Source of the DNA: UBA7957 sp965222695
GTDB taxonomy: Bacteria; Pseudomonadota; Gammaproteobacteria; Granulosicoccales; Granulosicoccaceae
DNA: 64,000 nucleotides
Direction: 5' to 3'
Assembly (NCBI GenBank): GCA_965222695.1
Contig: OZ244967.1
Span: forward strand, 1,488,001-1,552,000
Part shown: in pieces, positions 35,132 through 44,752 of the stretch
Numbering within the stretch: the stretch's first letter is position 1
Layout: each line of letters starts with the position of its first letter
Notes under the pieces: model-generated
The model's database searches: none
What the model saw: only the letters and a program-made list of their open reading frames with translations
What the model was told of the DNA's origin: nothing
Program-made: the position numbers and the translations under genes

Positions 35132-36007
35132 ATGAATGATTCGAATACAGCCGGTTTAATTGCCATTGATGGCGGCGGCACGAATTGCAGAATCTGTCTA
35201 ATGCTGAATGGAAACCGTACGGAAGTCAGAACCGGAAGTGCCAATGTCAGCACGGATCTGGAAGGATCCATTCGGACTATTCGACAGGGGCTTGAGGCCG
35301 TGGCAACTAAAGCAGGCATTACGATGAAGGAATTCAGCGAATTTCAGGCTTATGTAGGTCTCGCCGGTGTAATCAGCCCTGCCATGGCAAAGCTGATAAA
35401 GACAAGCCTTCCATTAGCAAACGCCACGGTCGAGGATGACCGATCGTCGGCGGTTGTCGGCGCACTCGGCGCCGACGATGGGTCTGTGGCAGGCATAGGA
35501 ACGGGTTCGTTTCTGGCACGCCAGGATAAAGGTGTGATTCGGTTTGTTGGAGGCCACGGACCACAGCTTGGTGACGAAGCATCAGGGGCTTCCTTGGGCC
35601 AGGCACTGCTAGCGAGCGTACTGTTAGTGAGTGACGGTTTGCAAACAGGAACCGAATTTACAGACAGAATATTTGCTGAATTCGACGGTGACACCACGCG
35701 TATAGTTGAATTCGGGCAATCTGCGACACCGCAGAACTTTGCACGCTATGCCCCGCAAATCGTTGAGGCTGCGCAAGCTGGAGATAGTGTTTGTTTAGCC
35801 TTGATGCGCGCAGGCGCAATCTACATTGAACGCGGAATAAAATCCTTGGGCTGGATTGGCAAAGAAACTTTGTGTCTGGTCGGTGGAGTAGCACCCCATT
35901 ATCAATCTTATTTACCACCCCTTATGGCCGCGGCCGTGAAACCGCCCAAAAGCAATGCACTGGACGGGGCTCTTGTTTTAGCGGGCCGCATAAATAGCTT
36001 GAGCTGA
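35132..36007 (+). CDS. BadF/BadG-type ATPase, probable N-acetylglucosamine kinase
   Basis: 291 residues of the ASKHA fold. Phosphate-1 motif AIDGGGTNCRICL, AYVGLAGV, phosphate-2 AGIGTGSFLA and GDEASGASLGQALLAS, then adenosine motif CLVGGVAPHYQSYL. BadF-type kinases act on GlcNAc (and GlcN/MurNAc) in Proteobacteria. With nagA, a SIS isomerase and murQ alongside, phosphorylation of an imported amino sugar is the likely role. Confidence 0.85.
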   Translation: MNDSNTAGLIAIDGGGTNCRICLMLNGNRTEVRTGSANVSTDLEGSIRTIRQGLEAVATKAGITMKEFSEFQAYVGLAGVISPAMAKLIKTSLPLANATVEDDRSSAVVGALGADDGSVAGIGTGSFLARQDKGVIRFVGGHGPQLGDEASGASLGQALLASVLLVSDGLQTGTEFTDRIFAEFDGDTTRIVEFGQSATPQNFARYAPQIVEAAQAGDSVCLALMRAGAIYIERGIKSLGWIGKETLCLVGGVAPHYQSYLPPLMAAAVKPPKSNALDGALVLAGRINSLS

Positions 36008-36016
36008 ATATATATC

Positions 36017-36775
36017 ATGATGATTAATGAATTTCTTAGACCTGATAACTGGATGAATTCCAGCTCGGGACCGCGCTATATACAACTGCGCAGACGCATC
36101 GAAGAAGGAATAAAAATCGGTTTACTGGAACCCAATATGTCCTTACCCCCCGAGCGTGAAATAGCCAATATGACTGAGCTTTCGCGGGTTACGGTGCGAA
36201 AAGCAATGCAAGAGTTGGTCAGTCGGGGAGCAGTAATACAGCGGCAGGGCTCAGGCTCTTTTGTGGCCGATGGGGCACCTAAAGTCGAGCTATCATTATC
36301 ACGGCTCACATCATTTACCGAAGACATGGCGCGGCGCGGCCTGTCATCTGATTCCAAGTGGCTGGAACGAGGTATCTTTCTGGCCACAGCCGAGGAAATT
36401 GCCGTGCTTGCACTATCAGAGGGTGACTCCGTGGCACGCATTGCTCGCTTGCGTTCCGCTGGTGGGCGGCCGATGGCGATCGAACGCGCTTCCCTGCCCC
36501 TCGATATTCTGCCTAATCCAACCATGGTTACAACATCGCTTTACCAAGTTTTAGAAGTTGATGGCCACCGCCCCGTGCGTGCCGAGCAAAAAATCTCGGC
36601 AATCAACCTGGATAAAGACACAGCCAGGCTTTTGGAAGTACAGCCTAATGCGGCCGGACTGCATATCGAAAGAACTTCGTTTTTAGTGAATGACCGAGTG
36701 GTAGAGTTCACTCGCTCAAGTTACCGTGGTGACGCATACGATTTTATCGCCGAATTGCGTTACTCAATCCCATAG
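36017..36775 (+). CDS. GntR-family regulator (HutC/NagR type)
   Basis: 252 residues: winged helix (RYIQLRRRIEEGIKIGLLEPNMSLPPEREIANMTELSRVTVRKAMQELVSRGAVIQRQGSGSFV) plus a UTRA ligand domain ending VEFTRSSYRGDAYDFIAEL. NagR-like repressors respond to glucosamine-6-P or GlcNAc-6-P. Candidate operators flank the divergent promoter at 35.0-35.1 kb. 9 bp after the kinase stop. Confidence 0.9.
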   Translation: MMINEFLRPDNWMNSSSGPRYIQLRRRIEEGIKIGLLEPNMSLPPEREIANMTELSRVTVRKAMQELVSRGAVIQRQGSGSFVADGAPKVELSLSRLTSFTEDMARRGLSSDSKWLERGIFLATAEEIAVLALSEGDSVARIARLRSAGGRPMAIERASLPLDILPNPTMVTTSLYQVLEVDGHRPVRAEQKISAINLDKDTARLLEVQPNAAGLHIERTSFLVNDRVVEFTRSSYRGDAYDFIAELRYSIP

Positions 36776-36784
36776 GATCTTCCA

Positions 36785-37816
36785 ATGACATCAACTTCAA
36801 GCCGGATGCGGCGTGAAATCCTGGAAATTCCCGAGTCGGTTGACCGCTTATTGACCGATGGCGCAAACAGTATTAATAACGCAGCTACGGCCGCTCGCGA
36901 TACCGATCCTGCATTTATTTTAACGATTGCCCGCGGCTCCTCCGATCATGTATGTACCTACCTGAAATATGCATCCGAATTACTGCTTGGTATTCCTGTC
37001 GCTTCTATAGGTCCGTCAATTGCTTCGATTTATAAAGCTCGTTTGAAACTGAACAAAAGCCTGGGCATCTCAGTATCCCAATCAGGCAAGAGCCCTGATA
37101 TTGTTGAAATGGCGCGAACAGCAAAACGCGACGGGGCGTTGACCCTGGCCATTACCAACGATCTCTCCTCACCATTGGCCAGCAGCAGTGATCACAGACT
37201 TGACATACATGCCGGCGCCGAATTGAGTGTCGCTGCAACCAAAACCTTTGTGACTTCTGCGGTTGCAGGCTTGATGCTACTGGCCTATTGGCGTAATGAT
37301 AAGGTACTGCTGAGCGCGATCAAACAGTTACCTGTGCAACTTGAGAGAGCTGCAGCGATCGATTGGCCCGAAGTTAGAGAAGCGATCGGTATAGAGCGGT
37401 CGCTCTATACATTGGGCCGGGGGCCGGCATCTGCGATTTCCAGCGAAGCTGCATTGAAATTCAAAGAGACCTGTCAAATCCACGCCGAAAGCTACTCGTC
37501 GGCCGAGGTGTTGCATGGGCCGGTTTCCATCGTGGAAAAGGGATTTCCGGTTCTGTGCTTTGCATCCGCTGACGCGGCCGAAGATCCGCTTGTCAGCATC
37601 GCGGACGAATTTGCCGGCAAAGATGCCCGGGTATTTGTCACTTCAGCACGGGCAAGACGTGCAATCGGAATCGAACATATTCGTACCGAACATGCATTGA
37701 CCGACCCCTTCAGCCTGATCGTCTCGTTTTATACTATGGTCGAGCGTATAGCCGTGGAAAGAAGGGTCAACCCTGATATACCGAGACATTTAAGAAAAGT
37801 TACCGAAACATTATGA
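36785..37816 (+). CDS. SIS-domain glucosamine-6-phosphate deaminase/isomerase-like (NagB-II type)
   Basis: 343 residues with two SIS domains and no glutaminase domain: FILTIARGSSDHVCTYLKYASELL, SVSQSGKSPDIVEMARTAKRDGALTLAITN, AATKTFVTSAVAGL, LGRGPASAISSEAALKFKETCQIHAESYSSAEVLHGPVSIVEKG. This matches NagB-II/AgaS-like enzymes that convert GlcN-6-P to Fru-6-P and ammonia. Overlaps nagA by 4 bp. Confidence 0.87.
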   Translation: MTSTSSRMRREILEIPESVDRLLTDGANSINNAATAARDTDPAFILTIARGSSDHVCTYLKYASELLLGIPVASIGPSIASIYKARLKLNKSLGISVSQSGKSPDIVEMARTAKRDGALTLAITNDLSSPLASSSDHRLDIHAGAELSVAATKTFVTSAVAGLMLLAYWRNDKVLLSAIKQLPVQLERAAAIDWPEVREAIGIERSLYTLGRGPASAISSEAALKFKETCQIHAESYSSAEVLHGPVSIVEKGFPVLCFASADAAEDPLVSIADEFAGKDARVFVTSARARRAIGIEHIRTEHALTDPFSLIVSFYTMVERIAVERRVNPDIPRHLRKVTETL

Positions 37817-39000
37817 CACAACGCCCACAAGCCTATATTGCTCCAACCATTTTCGATGGCGTGCAAATCTTCAAGGAATGCGCGTTGTTGGTGCAATCGC
37901 AGCAATTTTCCGGCATTGTTCCTATACAGGATATTCCCTCCGACGCCGTTGTCAACGCGTTTGACCGAGGCATTCTTTCCCCGGGTTATGTCGATCTGCA
38001 GGTCAATGGCGGGGGCGGTGTGATGCTTAACGACGAACAGTCGGTTTCCGTACTTCATACCATGGCTTCGGCACATGCACGCCTGGGCGCTACTTCAATC
38101 TTACCTACATTGATAAGCGACACGACGGAAAGAGTACGCGCGGCGATCGATGCGGTAGAACAAGCCATATTACAAAAAGTTCCGGGCATACTAGGTTTGC
38201 ATCTCGAAGGCCCGCATCTATCACCGAAGCGCAAGGGAGCGCATTCGCAATCCTTGATTCGCTCCATGACAGAGGCGGATCTACAACTGCTGCTAGAAGC
38301 GGCGACAAGGTTGCCGGTATTGATGATAACAGTATCGCCGGAAAACGTATCAGCTGAGCAAATGCAAAAGTTATCATCGGCGGGTGTTATACTCTCACTC
38401 GGACATACGACTGCAAGTAGTGAAGATTGTGCAGCGGCGGTATCAAGCGGAGTAACTTGCGTAACCCACCTTTTTAACGCCATGAGCCAACTGGGCAATC
38501 GAGAGCCAGGCTTAGTTGGTGCAACCCTGTCACACGGAGAGTTATCCGCCGGTTTAATTGCCGACACCTACCACGTACATCCGCAAACCATTGGAGTGGC
38601 ACTGCGCGCGAAGCAAGGGCCGGGAAAACTTTTTCTGGTCACCGACGCAATGGCCACAGCCGGATCGGACGACAATGACTTCACCCTCAATGGCCGCAGA
38701 ATCGAGCGACATAACGGCCGTCTGACCTTGCAAGACGGCACATTGGCGGGGGCCGATCTGGATTTGACAACTGCTGTACGAAATATGACTGAAATTGTCG
38801 GGTTGCCCTTTCCCACTTCGCTAGCCATGGCCACCTCAATTCCCGCAACCGTTATCAAGCAACATTCTGTTGCAGGCCATATCCAACAAGGTCAAAGTGC
38901 CGACTTTATACTGCTCGAAGATCCTATACGCCTTGCCGGAGTCTGGCGAAAAGGCAAACCAGTAACAACTCCGCGGCAATGCCGGGGGCTTTCGAAATGA
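37813..39000 (+). CDS. nagA: N-acetylglucosamine-6-phosphate deacetylase
   Basis: 395 residues, amidohydrolase fold. SPGYVDLQVNGGGG (replacing the usual metal HxH), GLHLEGPHLSPKRKGAH, SLGHTTASSEDCAAAVSSGVTCVTHLFNAMSQLGNREPGLVGA and LVTDAMATAGSDD carry the metal, substrate and catalytic Asp residues of NagA. It removes acetate from GlcNAc-6-P. Last gene of the rightward operon; the IS110-type element lies 109 bp downstream. Confidence 0.93.
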   Translation: MTQRPQAYIAPTIFDGVQIFKECALLVQSQQFSGIVPIQDIPSDAVVNAFDRGILSPGYVDLQVNGGGGVMLNDEQSVSVLHTMASAHARLGATSILPTLISDTTERVRAAIDAVEQAILQKVPGILGLHLEGPHLSPKRKGAHSQSLIRSMTEADLQLLLEAATRLPVLMITVSPENVSAEQMQKLSSAGVILSLGHTTASSEDCAAAVSSGVTCVTHLFNAMSQLGNREPGLVGATLSHGELSAGLIADTYHVHPQTIGVALRAKQGPGKLFLVTDAMATAGSDDNDFTLNGRRIERHNGRLTLQDGTLAGADLDLTTAVRNMTEIVGLPFPTSLAMATSIPATVIKQHSVAGHIQQGQSADFILLEDPIRLAGVWRKGKPVTTPRQCRGLSK

Positions 39001-39191
39001 GCGGCTCAAAGCGGGCTAAAATCGATACAACAGCTCACCTACCCTTGTCTGATTTGCTCCTATAACGGGTTCCTCCGAATGTCTTAACACACCCGTAGAC
39101 ATCATGTAGTGACCTGTCCACCTTCAACGCCGTGGGTTATTGTAGAAGGTGAATACCCTAACAACAGAGCCATAATTGAAGAGGACAGGTC

Positions 39192-40313
39192 ATGAAACAC
39201 TATAGCAAATATGTAGGTCTTGATGTTCATAAAGAAACCATCGCCGTTTCGATCGCCGATGCGGGTCGTTCAAAAGCCCGCTTCTACGGCACCATCGCGA
39301 ACACGCCCCAAGCGGTCAATGCGCTGTTCAACAAGATCAACCCCGAAGGTGAAGTGCTGGGTGTCTGTTACGAGGCTGGACCTTGCGGTTATGGGCTGTA
39401 CCATCATCTCAGCGGCATGGGTCAGGCCTGCCAGGTGGTGGCGCCGAGCCTGATTCCACGCCGAGCCTCGGAGAAGGTGAAGACGGATCGGCGCGATAGT
39501 TTACGCTTGGCCGAGTTGTTGCGGGCAGGTGAACTGACACCGGTCTGGGTGCCTGATGCTGAACAAGAAGCGATACGGGATTTGGTGCGTACCCGGGATG
39601 ATTTCAAGCGGATGCAAAGGCAGGTGCGTCAGCAATTGTTAGCCTTTTTGTTACGTCATTCGCGGCGCTGGACAGGGGGCAAGAAGAACTGGACAAAAGG
39701 GTTTTGGCACTGGCTTGAAGCGTTGCAACTGCCCAGTGTACACCAGCAATGGGCGCTCAAGGAATACATCGATGCGCTCAGGGGAATCGATCGTCAGATC
39801 GGCACGATAGAGCAGCAGATGAGTGTGGCTAAGAGCGGTTGGTCGCTGGAGCCGATCGTCGATGGGCTGATGGCGATGCGCGGTGTCAACTTGATCACGG
39901 CGATGGGGGTTGTGGCGGAGCTGGGGGATCTGAGCCGCTTTAGCAAAGCGACACAGTTGATGGCTTATCTGGGGTTAGTCCCCCGTGAGCACAGCAGCGG
40001 TAAGCACCGTTACCAGGGAGCGATCACCAAGAGCGGCAATGCCCATGTGCGGCGCTTGCTGATCGAGTCGGCCTGGTGCTATCGCTTTGCCGCTCGCCGC
40101 TCACGAGAGATTCAACGGCGAGCACAAAGGGCCAGCCCCCAGGTGCAGGCGGTGGCGTGGAAGGGGCAAAAGAGGTTGTGCGCCCGCTACCGAGCCCTCA
40201 CTGAGCGGGGTATCAATCGCTGCAAGGTGGTCACCGCGGTGGCTAGAGAGCTCAGCGGGTTTATCTGGGCGGTGGTTCAACAAGCGCGGCAAACCATGAT
40301 GGTGGTGGCATGA
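39192..40313 (+). CDS. IS110-family transposase (DEDD, bridge-RNA type)
   Basis: 373 residues. The N-terminal RuvC-like domain opens KYVGLDVHKETIAVSIADAG (first catalytic Asp), with VKTDRRDSLRLAELLRAGEL carrying further acidic residues. The C-terminal Tnp domain has MRGVNLITAMGVVAELGDLSRFSKATQLMAYLGLVPREHSSGKHRYQGAITKSGNAHVRRLLIESAW, including the Ser of TKSGN expected to be the nucleophile. IS110-family enzymes use a structured guide RNA from a non-coding end. The long 3' non-coding end and inverted subterminal repeats suggest the IS1111 branch. Intact and possibly active. Confidence 0.93.
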   Translation: MKHYSKYVGLDVHKETIAVSIADAGRSKARFYGTIANTPQAVNALFNKINPEGEVLGVCYEAGPCGYGLYHHLSGMGQACQVVAPSLIPRRASEKVKTDRRDSLRLAELLRAGELTPVWVPDAEQEAIRDLVRTRDDFKRMQRQVRQQLLAFLLRHSRRWTGGKKNWTKGFWHWLEALQLPSVHQQWALKEYIDALRGIDRQIGTIEQQMSVAKSGWSLEPIVDGLMAMRGVNLITAMGVVAELGDLSRFSKATQLMAYLGLVPREHSSGKHRYQGAITKSGNAHVRRLLIESAWCYRFAARRSREIQRRAQRASPQVQAVAWKGQKRLCARYRALTERGINRCKVVTAVARELSGFIWAVVQQARQTMMVVA

Positions 40314-41492
40314 GCGATCACACACGCCGCTCTACAACCCCGACACAGCTCAGAGGAGGTCATCGGTAGGGACACAGTGGTATCGAGCCCTCAGAGTAAC
40401 GCTGGGATAAAGCTGAGGAAAATCCCAGATGCTCCTAGGAGGCACTGGTGTCATCAGTGACCCTCGTCCGTAGAGATGGGTAAGTCCGCGACGAAGCGAT
40501 GAACTGCCGGTAACCAACCCGCGAATATGAGCATGTTCAACAGTCGAAAGAGTTATTCCAGCGCTACTCAGAGGGCTTGAAGGTCAGCACACCGATCAAC
40601 AAGTGGGTTAATCGATGAAAAACAGAAGATGAAGTAATACAAATACTTGACAGGTCAAAACATATGAGCGGGTTTATCTGGGCGGTGGTTCAACAAGCGC
40701 GGCAAACCATGATGGTGGTGGCATGAGCGATCACACACGCCGCTCTACAACCCCGACACAGCTCAGAGGAGGTCATCGGTAGGGACACAGTGGTATCGAG
40801 CCCTCAGAGTAACGCTGGGATAAAGCTGAGGAAAATCCCAGATGCTCCTAGGAGGCACTGGTGTCATCAGTGACCCTCGTCCGTAGAGATGGGTAAGTCC
40901 GCGACGAAGCGATGAACTGCCGGTAACCAACCCGCGAATATGAGCATGTTCAACAGTCGAAAGAGTTATTCCAGCGCTACTCAGAGGGCTTGAAGGTCAG
41001 CACACCGATCAACAAGTGGGTTAATCGATGAAAAACAGAAGATGAAGTAATACAAATACTTGACAGGTCAAAACATATGAGCGGGTTTATCTGGGCGGTG
41101 GTTCAACAAGCGCGGCAAACCATGATGGTGGTGGCATGAGCGATCACACACGCCGCTCTACAACCCCGACACAGCTCAGAGGAGGTCATCGGTAGGGACA
41201 CAGTGGTATCGAGCCCTCAGAGTAACGCTGGGATAAAGCTGAGGAAAATCCCAGATGCTCCTAGGAGGCACTGGTGTCATCAGTGACCCTCGTCCGTAGA
41301 GATGGGTAAGTCCGCGACGAAGCGATGAACTGCCGGTAACCAACCCGCGAATATGAGCATGTTCAACAGTCGAAAGAGTTATTCCAGCGCTACTCAGAGG
41401 GCTTGAAGGTCAGCACACCGATCAACAAGTGGGTTAATCGATGAAAAACAGAAGATGAAGTAATACAAATACTTGACAGGTCAAAACATATG
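40254..41492 (+). repeat. Three tandem 413-bp copies of the IS right end
   Basis: Units 40254-40666, 40667-41079 and 41080-41492 appear identical by eye. Each contains the last 60 bp of the transposase gene and the whole 3' non-coding end. Junctions read CATATGAG|CGGG: the IS right end (AG) is joined to an internal AG of the transposase gene, so the only homology at the breakpoint is AG, the same dinucleotide found at the REP target. Confidence 0.95.
40314..40648 (+). ncRNA. Candidate IS1111-type guide (seek/bridge) RNA region, first of three copies
   Basis: The 335 bp between the transposase stop and the right subterminal repeat has no ORF but strong secondary structure: GCTGGGAT...ATCCCAG (40401-40428) and CACTG...CAGTG nearby. 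It contains GCTCCTA (40431-40437), complementary to the TAGGAGC spanning the REP insertion point, and AGGTCA (40357-40362), complementary to the IS left end TGACCT. In known elements the guide RNA is encoded in this end and pairs with target and donor. Boundaries are not known. Identical copies follow at +413 and +826. Confidence 0.55.
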
Positions 41493-41494
41493 AG

Positions 41495-41559
41495 GAGCTT
41501 GCCCTGCAAGCGATAAAACGCCGGATACAAACACCATCGCGAGGATGTCTCGCTCCTAC
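41495..41559. repeat. Right part of the REP element split by the IS
   Basis: GAGCTTGCCCTGCAAGCG...GCTCCTAC. The missing first four bases GTAG lie at 39106-39109 on the other side of the IS. Together they match the REP at 17096-17162, including the outer stem GTAGGAGC/GCTCCTAC. Confidence 0.8.
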
Positions 41560-41651
41560 GACATCCGGGGAATTATCATTTGGAGTTACTGTCAGTTTCT
41601 CGGTTCTGTCAAACCCCTGCTGCCTCTGAACACATCCCTGCGATACATTCC

Positions 41652-43876
41652 TTATGACACAATATCCTTATCGGTTGAGAATAACAGGCAGCCTGCTTCT
41701 TCAGCATATTTTTTCGTTGATTCATATACTCTGTTACAGAGTTGTTCAGGTTCTCCCCTGACCCTTAAAAGCTGTACATAAAGTTCGAGCGCGGAAATTT
41801 TCTGCAACTGTAAGCCGTGTTTATTTGCAAGTGCGATCGCGTTTGTAAGTGCTTCTCCGGAAGCGGGAAATTGATGTCGCGATAGTAAAAGCAACCCCAA
41901 AACGGTCTTTTAACCAACGCCTTGAATTGGGGATTGTGATTGCGGAAAGAAGATCCTGATGTTTGCTCGCCCCGAGCCAGGATTCTCTGTCTTATCCATA
42001 TATATTGTCCATCGTAGGGAGACCAATTTCTGAACATTGCAAGTCTTTTTTGCGGACTTTGATTCCAATCCAAACGCCATTTTTTTTGCTGGTTTGCCAG
42101 TTTCTTCAGTTTCTTATTCAGCTCCCATGCATGCCGGCGGCATTCTTTACGTGCAATGCGCAAGAGACCTAACCGCAGAGCGATCAGCTTGCGGCTGTTG
42201 GCAGGCTGACGATTTTTTTTCCGGCCAATTTCATTCTTAATATTCTCTTTCTTACTATCCAACGATATATTCTTGTTCTTATTCTTGTGCAGATTGGAAT
42301 AGTAGATAGTCTTTACTCCGTATTGCGTATAGAGTTTGATAGTCTGGCGTTCGTTGTATTTGGTATCCTCTTGTATTGAGTTGTCACGCTTTTCATTTTC
42401 AGCATTCAGCAATGCGATTATTCCATCACGTTCTCTGTTGGCACGGTCACCTTGCGCCGTAAATTGCCGCAATGGTTGTAAGAGATCCGCTTCGTTCATT
42501 CCGACACCGAGAAATAACACATCGTTACCTGAAAACAATGTGTTGATCCCTTCATCAAATGCGGCACGCGCAGCATCATCCCGCAAATACCGGGATTGAT
42601 AATCTTTCTCGGTAAGAACCAGGTCATCCGGCTTATCGACCCGACCGTGAAGGTGAAATACATAGTAGCTATCATCTTCATCCAGTGTGGAAAAATCGAT
42701 CATGCAGCCGATCATGCTGTCATTCAAGGTAACGGATGTCATTCGGCTCCGAAAGCCATCGTAAGATTCTGTCAGTCTATCCTGTATATTGGACAGGTGA
42801 GTCAGCTGCTTCGGGACTGCTTGATTCTGCTCGCCAAACTCTCGATTGGATTTAAAAAATTCTTCGATTTCCAGATCATAGTTAAGGGTAATAAACCGGC
42901 GTATTTTCAGCGTGTCCGCTATGGCTCTGATCGGATCCGGCCAATGCCCCTTTTTTTTAGTTTCACGATACTGATAAATTTTGGAGCCTTCTGTCTGCGC
43001 ATCAAATAAACGATGCGCAATGATTGCCAGAGCGGCATGAACCGCCGCATAACTGTCTATATCCCCTATTTGATTCGGATCCTGCTCGGGGTTTTTAAAT
43101 ACATCCTTGTTCTTTACCGAATCGAGCGATTTTTTTAGAATTTTCCACGGCTTTTTTTCTATTTCTTTTCTCGTGAATCTGGTCTTGTCCTTTTTTTTCC
43201 ATATTTTTTTAAGTTCTTTATGATATCGCTTAATGACCTTCTTTTTAGCAATCGTCTTTATCTTTGTGTGGTGCGTAGTGGCATCTATACGTTTCTTTAA
43301 AAAGTGCGCTAATCGGGTGCGATCTGAGGAATTACCTTCGGTCTGATTATTGATCACTTTCCTTATCGTTTTGTCCAGTATCTTTAGCCAGTGACTGTGT
43401 AATGTATTAGCACCTATTCCATCGAGTAATATCAGCCGTGCACCGAATTGTCCTATCGGACCGCTGCCAATATGCCTAGCCGTTGTTTCTTTCAGAAAAT
43501 TCGGACTTTGCAGTTCTCGACACAAATCTGCACAGAGCTCGAGAATATTGATATCTGCATCGAAACCGGTTTCCAGCGGGAGAAATATTGGTGCCTGATC
43601 ATCATGGGTGTCAGTCGCCTTGAGTAAAGCGTCATGTAATACCCGCGCTTCTTGACTTTGAATTTCAGAGCTTCTGTAGAATGCATCCACCTCCATGACA
43701 AGAAGTCGTGTCAGTTCGCTCCAGTTGAGACGGCCATAGGGCAGGGAAACACCGGAACCGACGAATGCGACCATTCGTTCGTTGTGCATACCCCTGAATA
43801 ATTCGGCATGCGCATGGAGATTAATTCGATCTTTGGTGGACAATAATTTTTTATACGGATGCCTGAAAGTCCACAT
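41652..43876 (-). pseudogene. SIR2-family NADase-like gene, frameshifted near its 3' end
   Basis: The main frame (43876-41765, 703 aa) carries SIR2 features: VAFVGSGVSLPYGRLNW near residue 37, RRFITLNYDLEIEEF (Asn), VFHLHGRVDKPDDLVLTEKDYQSRY (His) and VLFLGVGMNEADL. These are typical of SIR2_2/SIR2-like defence NADases. A strong AGGAA precedes the start. The C-terminal frame then becomes low-complexity, while TPR-like sequence (LLLLSRHQFPASGEALTNAIALANKHGLQLQKISALELY) continues in another frame from about 41890 to 41652. I read this as a frameshift and probable loss of most of a TPR domain. The NADase core may still be made. Confidence 0.65.
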
Positions 43877-44220
43877 AGAGAATTCCTTGAAGTATTTTTA
43901 AATTGTTATTAGAGCTTTTTACTTTATCTTCACTGATTGGACACTTCAACCTATCCAGCGTCTTTGGACTATGGCCAGTTACGCTTTAGTCCGAATTTAG
44001 AATCGATCTTGATCAATCAACAAGCATATATCGTTTGACACAAAGACATTGCCCCGCCCACCGAGGCGTAATGTTCGTTCCACAGCGCTTGAGCGGTAAT
44101 CAGACCGAATATAATGGACATAGACTGCCCCCGGAATAGTACTCTGGGAAACTTTTATTTGTTTCAATGGATTTCAGCCCGTAGAATACGATTATCTTTT
44201 TTGAATTCAGGACAAGAAAC
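43877..44220. other. Intergenic region with no recognised feature
   Basis: 344 bp between the divergent SIR2-like gene and the small ORF at 44221. AT-rich, without clear repeats or RNA structure that I can support. It presumably contains the SIR2 promoter. Confidence 0.5.
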
Positions 44221-44505
44221 GTGGCACGAACTCCTCTGTTGGCCGATCTGGAGAGGGCCTTTGACCTTTTGCAAACCCTGGATGAAAGCAAACTTGATTT
44301 CGCTCCTGATCCAAACGTTTCTTCGGACGTTCAGGAACTTACGGGCCTGGAAACCTATCCGGTAGATTCCCACCGTGCGAACCTGCGGGCGAGAATTGAA
44401 GCAGTGGCAAAAGCGGGAGACAAGCTGGAGTCACGCGCACCCTCCGACTACGTCTCCAGGCTGATTGTCGCGTGCGTAAAGCTCGCACCGCCGAGTGACG
44501 ACTGA
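44221..44505 (+). CDS. Small hypothetical protein
   Basis: 94 residues from GTG 44221, with AGGA eight bases upstream. Acidic, probably helical (TPLLADLERAFDLLQTLDESKLDF... RANLRARIEAVAKAGDKLES). I do not recognise a family. It lies divergent from the SIR2-like gene and just before a MITE-like repeat. Coding is plausible from codon pattern and start context, but not certain. Confidence 0.5.
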   Translation: MARTPLLADLERAFDLLQTLDESKLDFAPDPNVSSDVQELTGLETYPVDSHRANLRARIEAVAKAGDKLESRAPSDYVSRLIVACVKLAPPSDD

Positions 44506-44525
44506 CTTTCGAGCGGTAATATTAA

Positions 44526-44632
44526 AAATTACCTGATTGCCCCAGGTAACTCAGAGGTAAAACCGCTGACAACATAGAGGGCCATTTTATTAACCTCTAA
44601 TTCATTGTATGCGTAATCAGGAAAATCTAAAT
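44526..44632. repeat. IS1595-derived MITE-like remnant
   Basis: 44581-44607 (GCCATTTTATTAACCTCTAA...CATTG) and 44608-44625 (TATGCGTAATCAGGAAAA) reproduce, with about 40 bp missing between them, the sequence at 61730-61756 and 61797-61814 in front of the IS1595 transposase fragment. The left edge TTACCTGATTGC (about 44529) is an imperfect inverted match to GCGTAATCAGGAA on the right. Confidence 0.55.
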
Positions 44633-44752
44633 CACCGACCTGAGGCCCATCCGTGCATCAGATTCGAAAAAAGTCCGCCGGATAACATACTACCGGTCTG
44701 ACCCCTCTGCGGTCGTCAGTGTCTGCGGGTGGAGAATAGTGCAGTATGTTGC

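Larger units (their letters stand above)
39110..41494 (+). mobile_element. IS110/IS1111-type insertion sequence with triplicated right end, inserted in a REP element
   Basis: Element of about 2.39 kb. Left end TGACCTGTCC at 39110; right end ...CATATGAG at 41494; subterminal inverted repeats GACCTGTC (39111-39118) and GACAGGTC (40649-40656, again at 41062 and 41475). One transposase gene. There is no target duplication beyond an AG dinucleotide shared by the left flank and the right end. Removing 39110-41494 rejoins GTAG to GAGC and recreates the arm of a REP hairpin like that at 17096, which defines the insertion site. A unit-length element would end at 40668; the extra 826 bp are two added copies of the last 413 bp. 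Confidence 0.85.

Noticed and set aside
40254..41492. CRISPR-like or satellite array
   Set aside because: The unit is 413 bp without spacers, contains the transposase 3' end, and is fully explained as tandem IS right ends.
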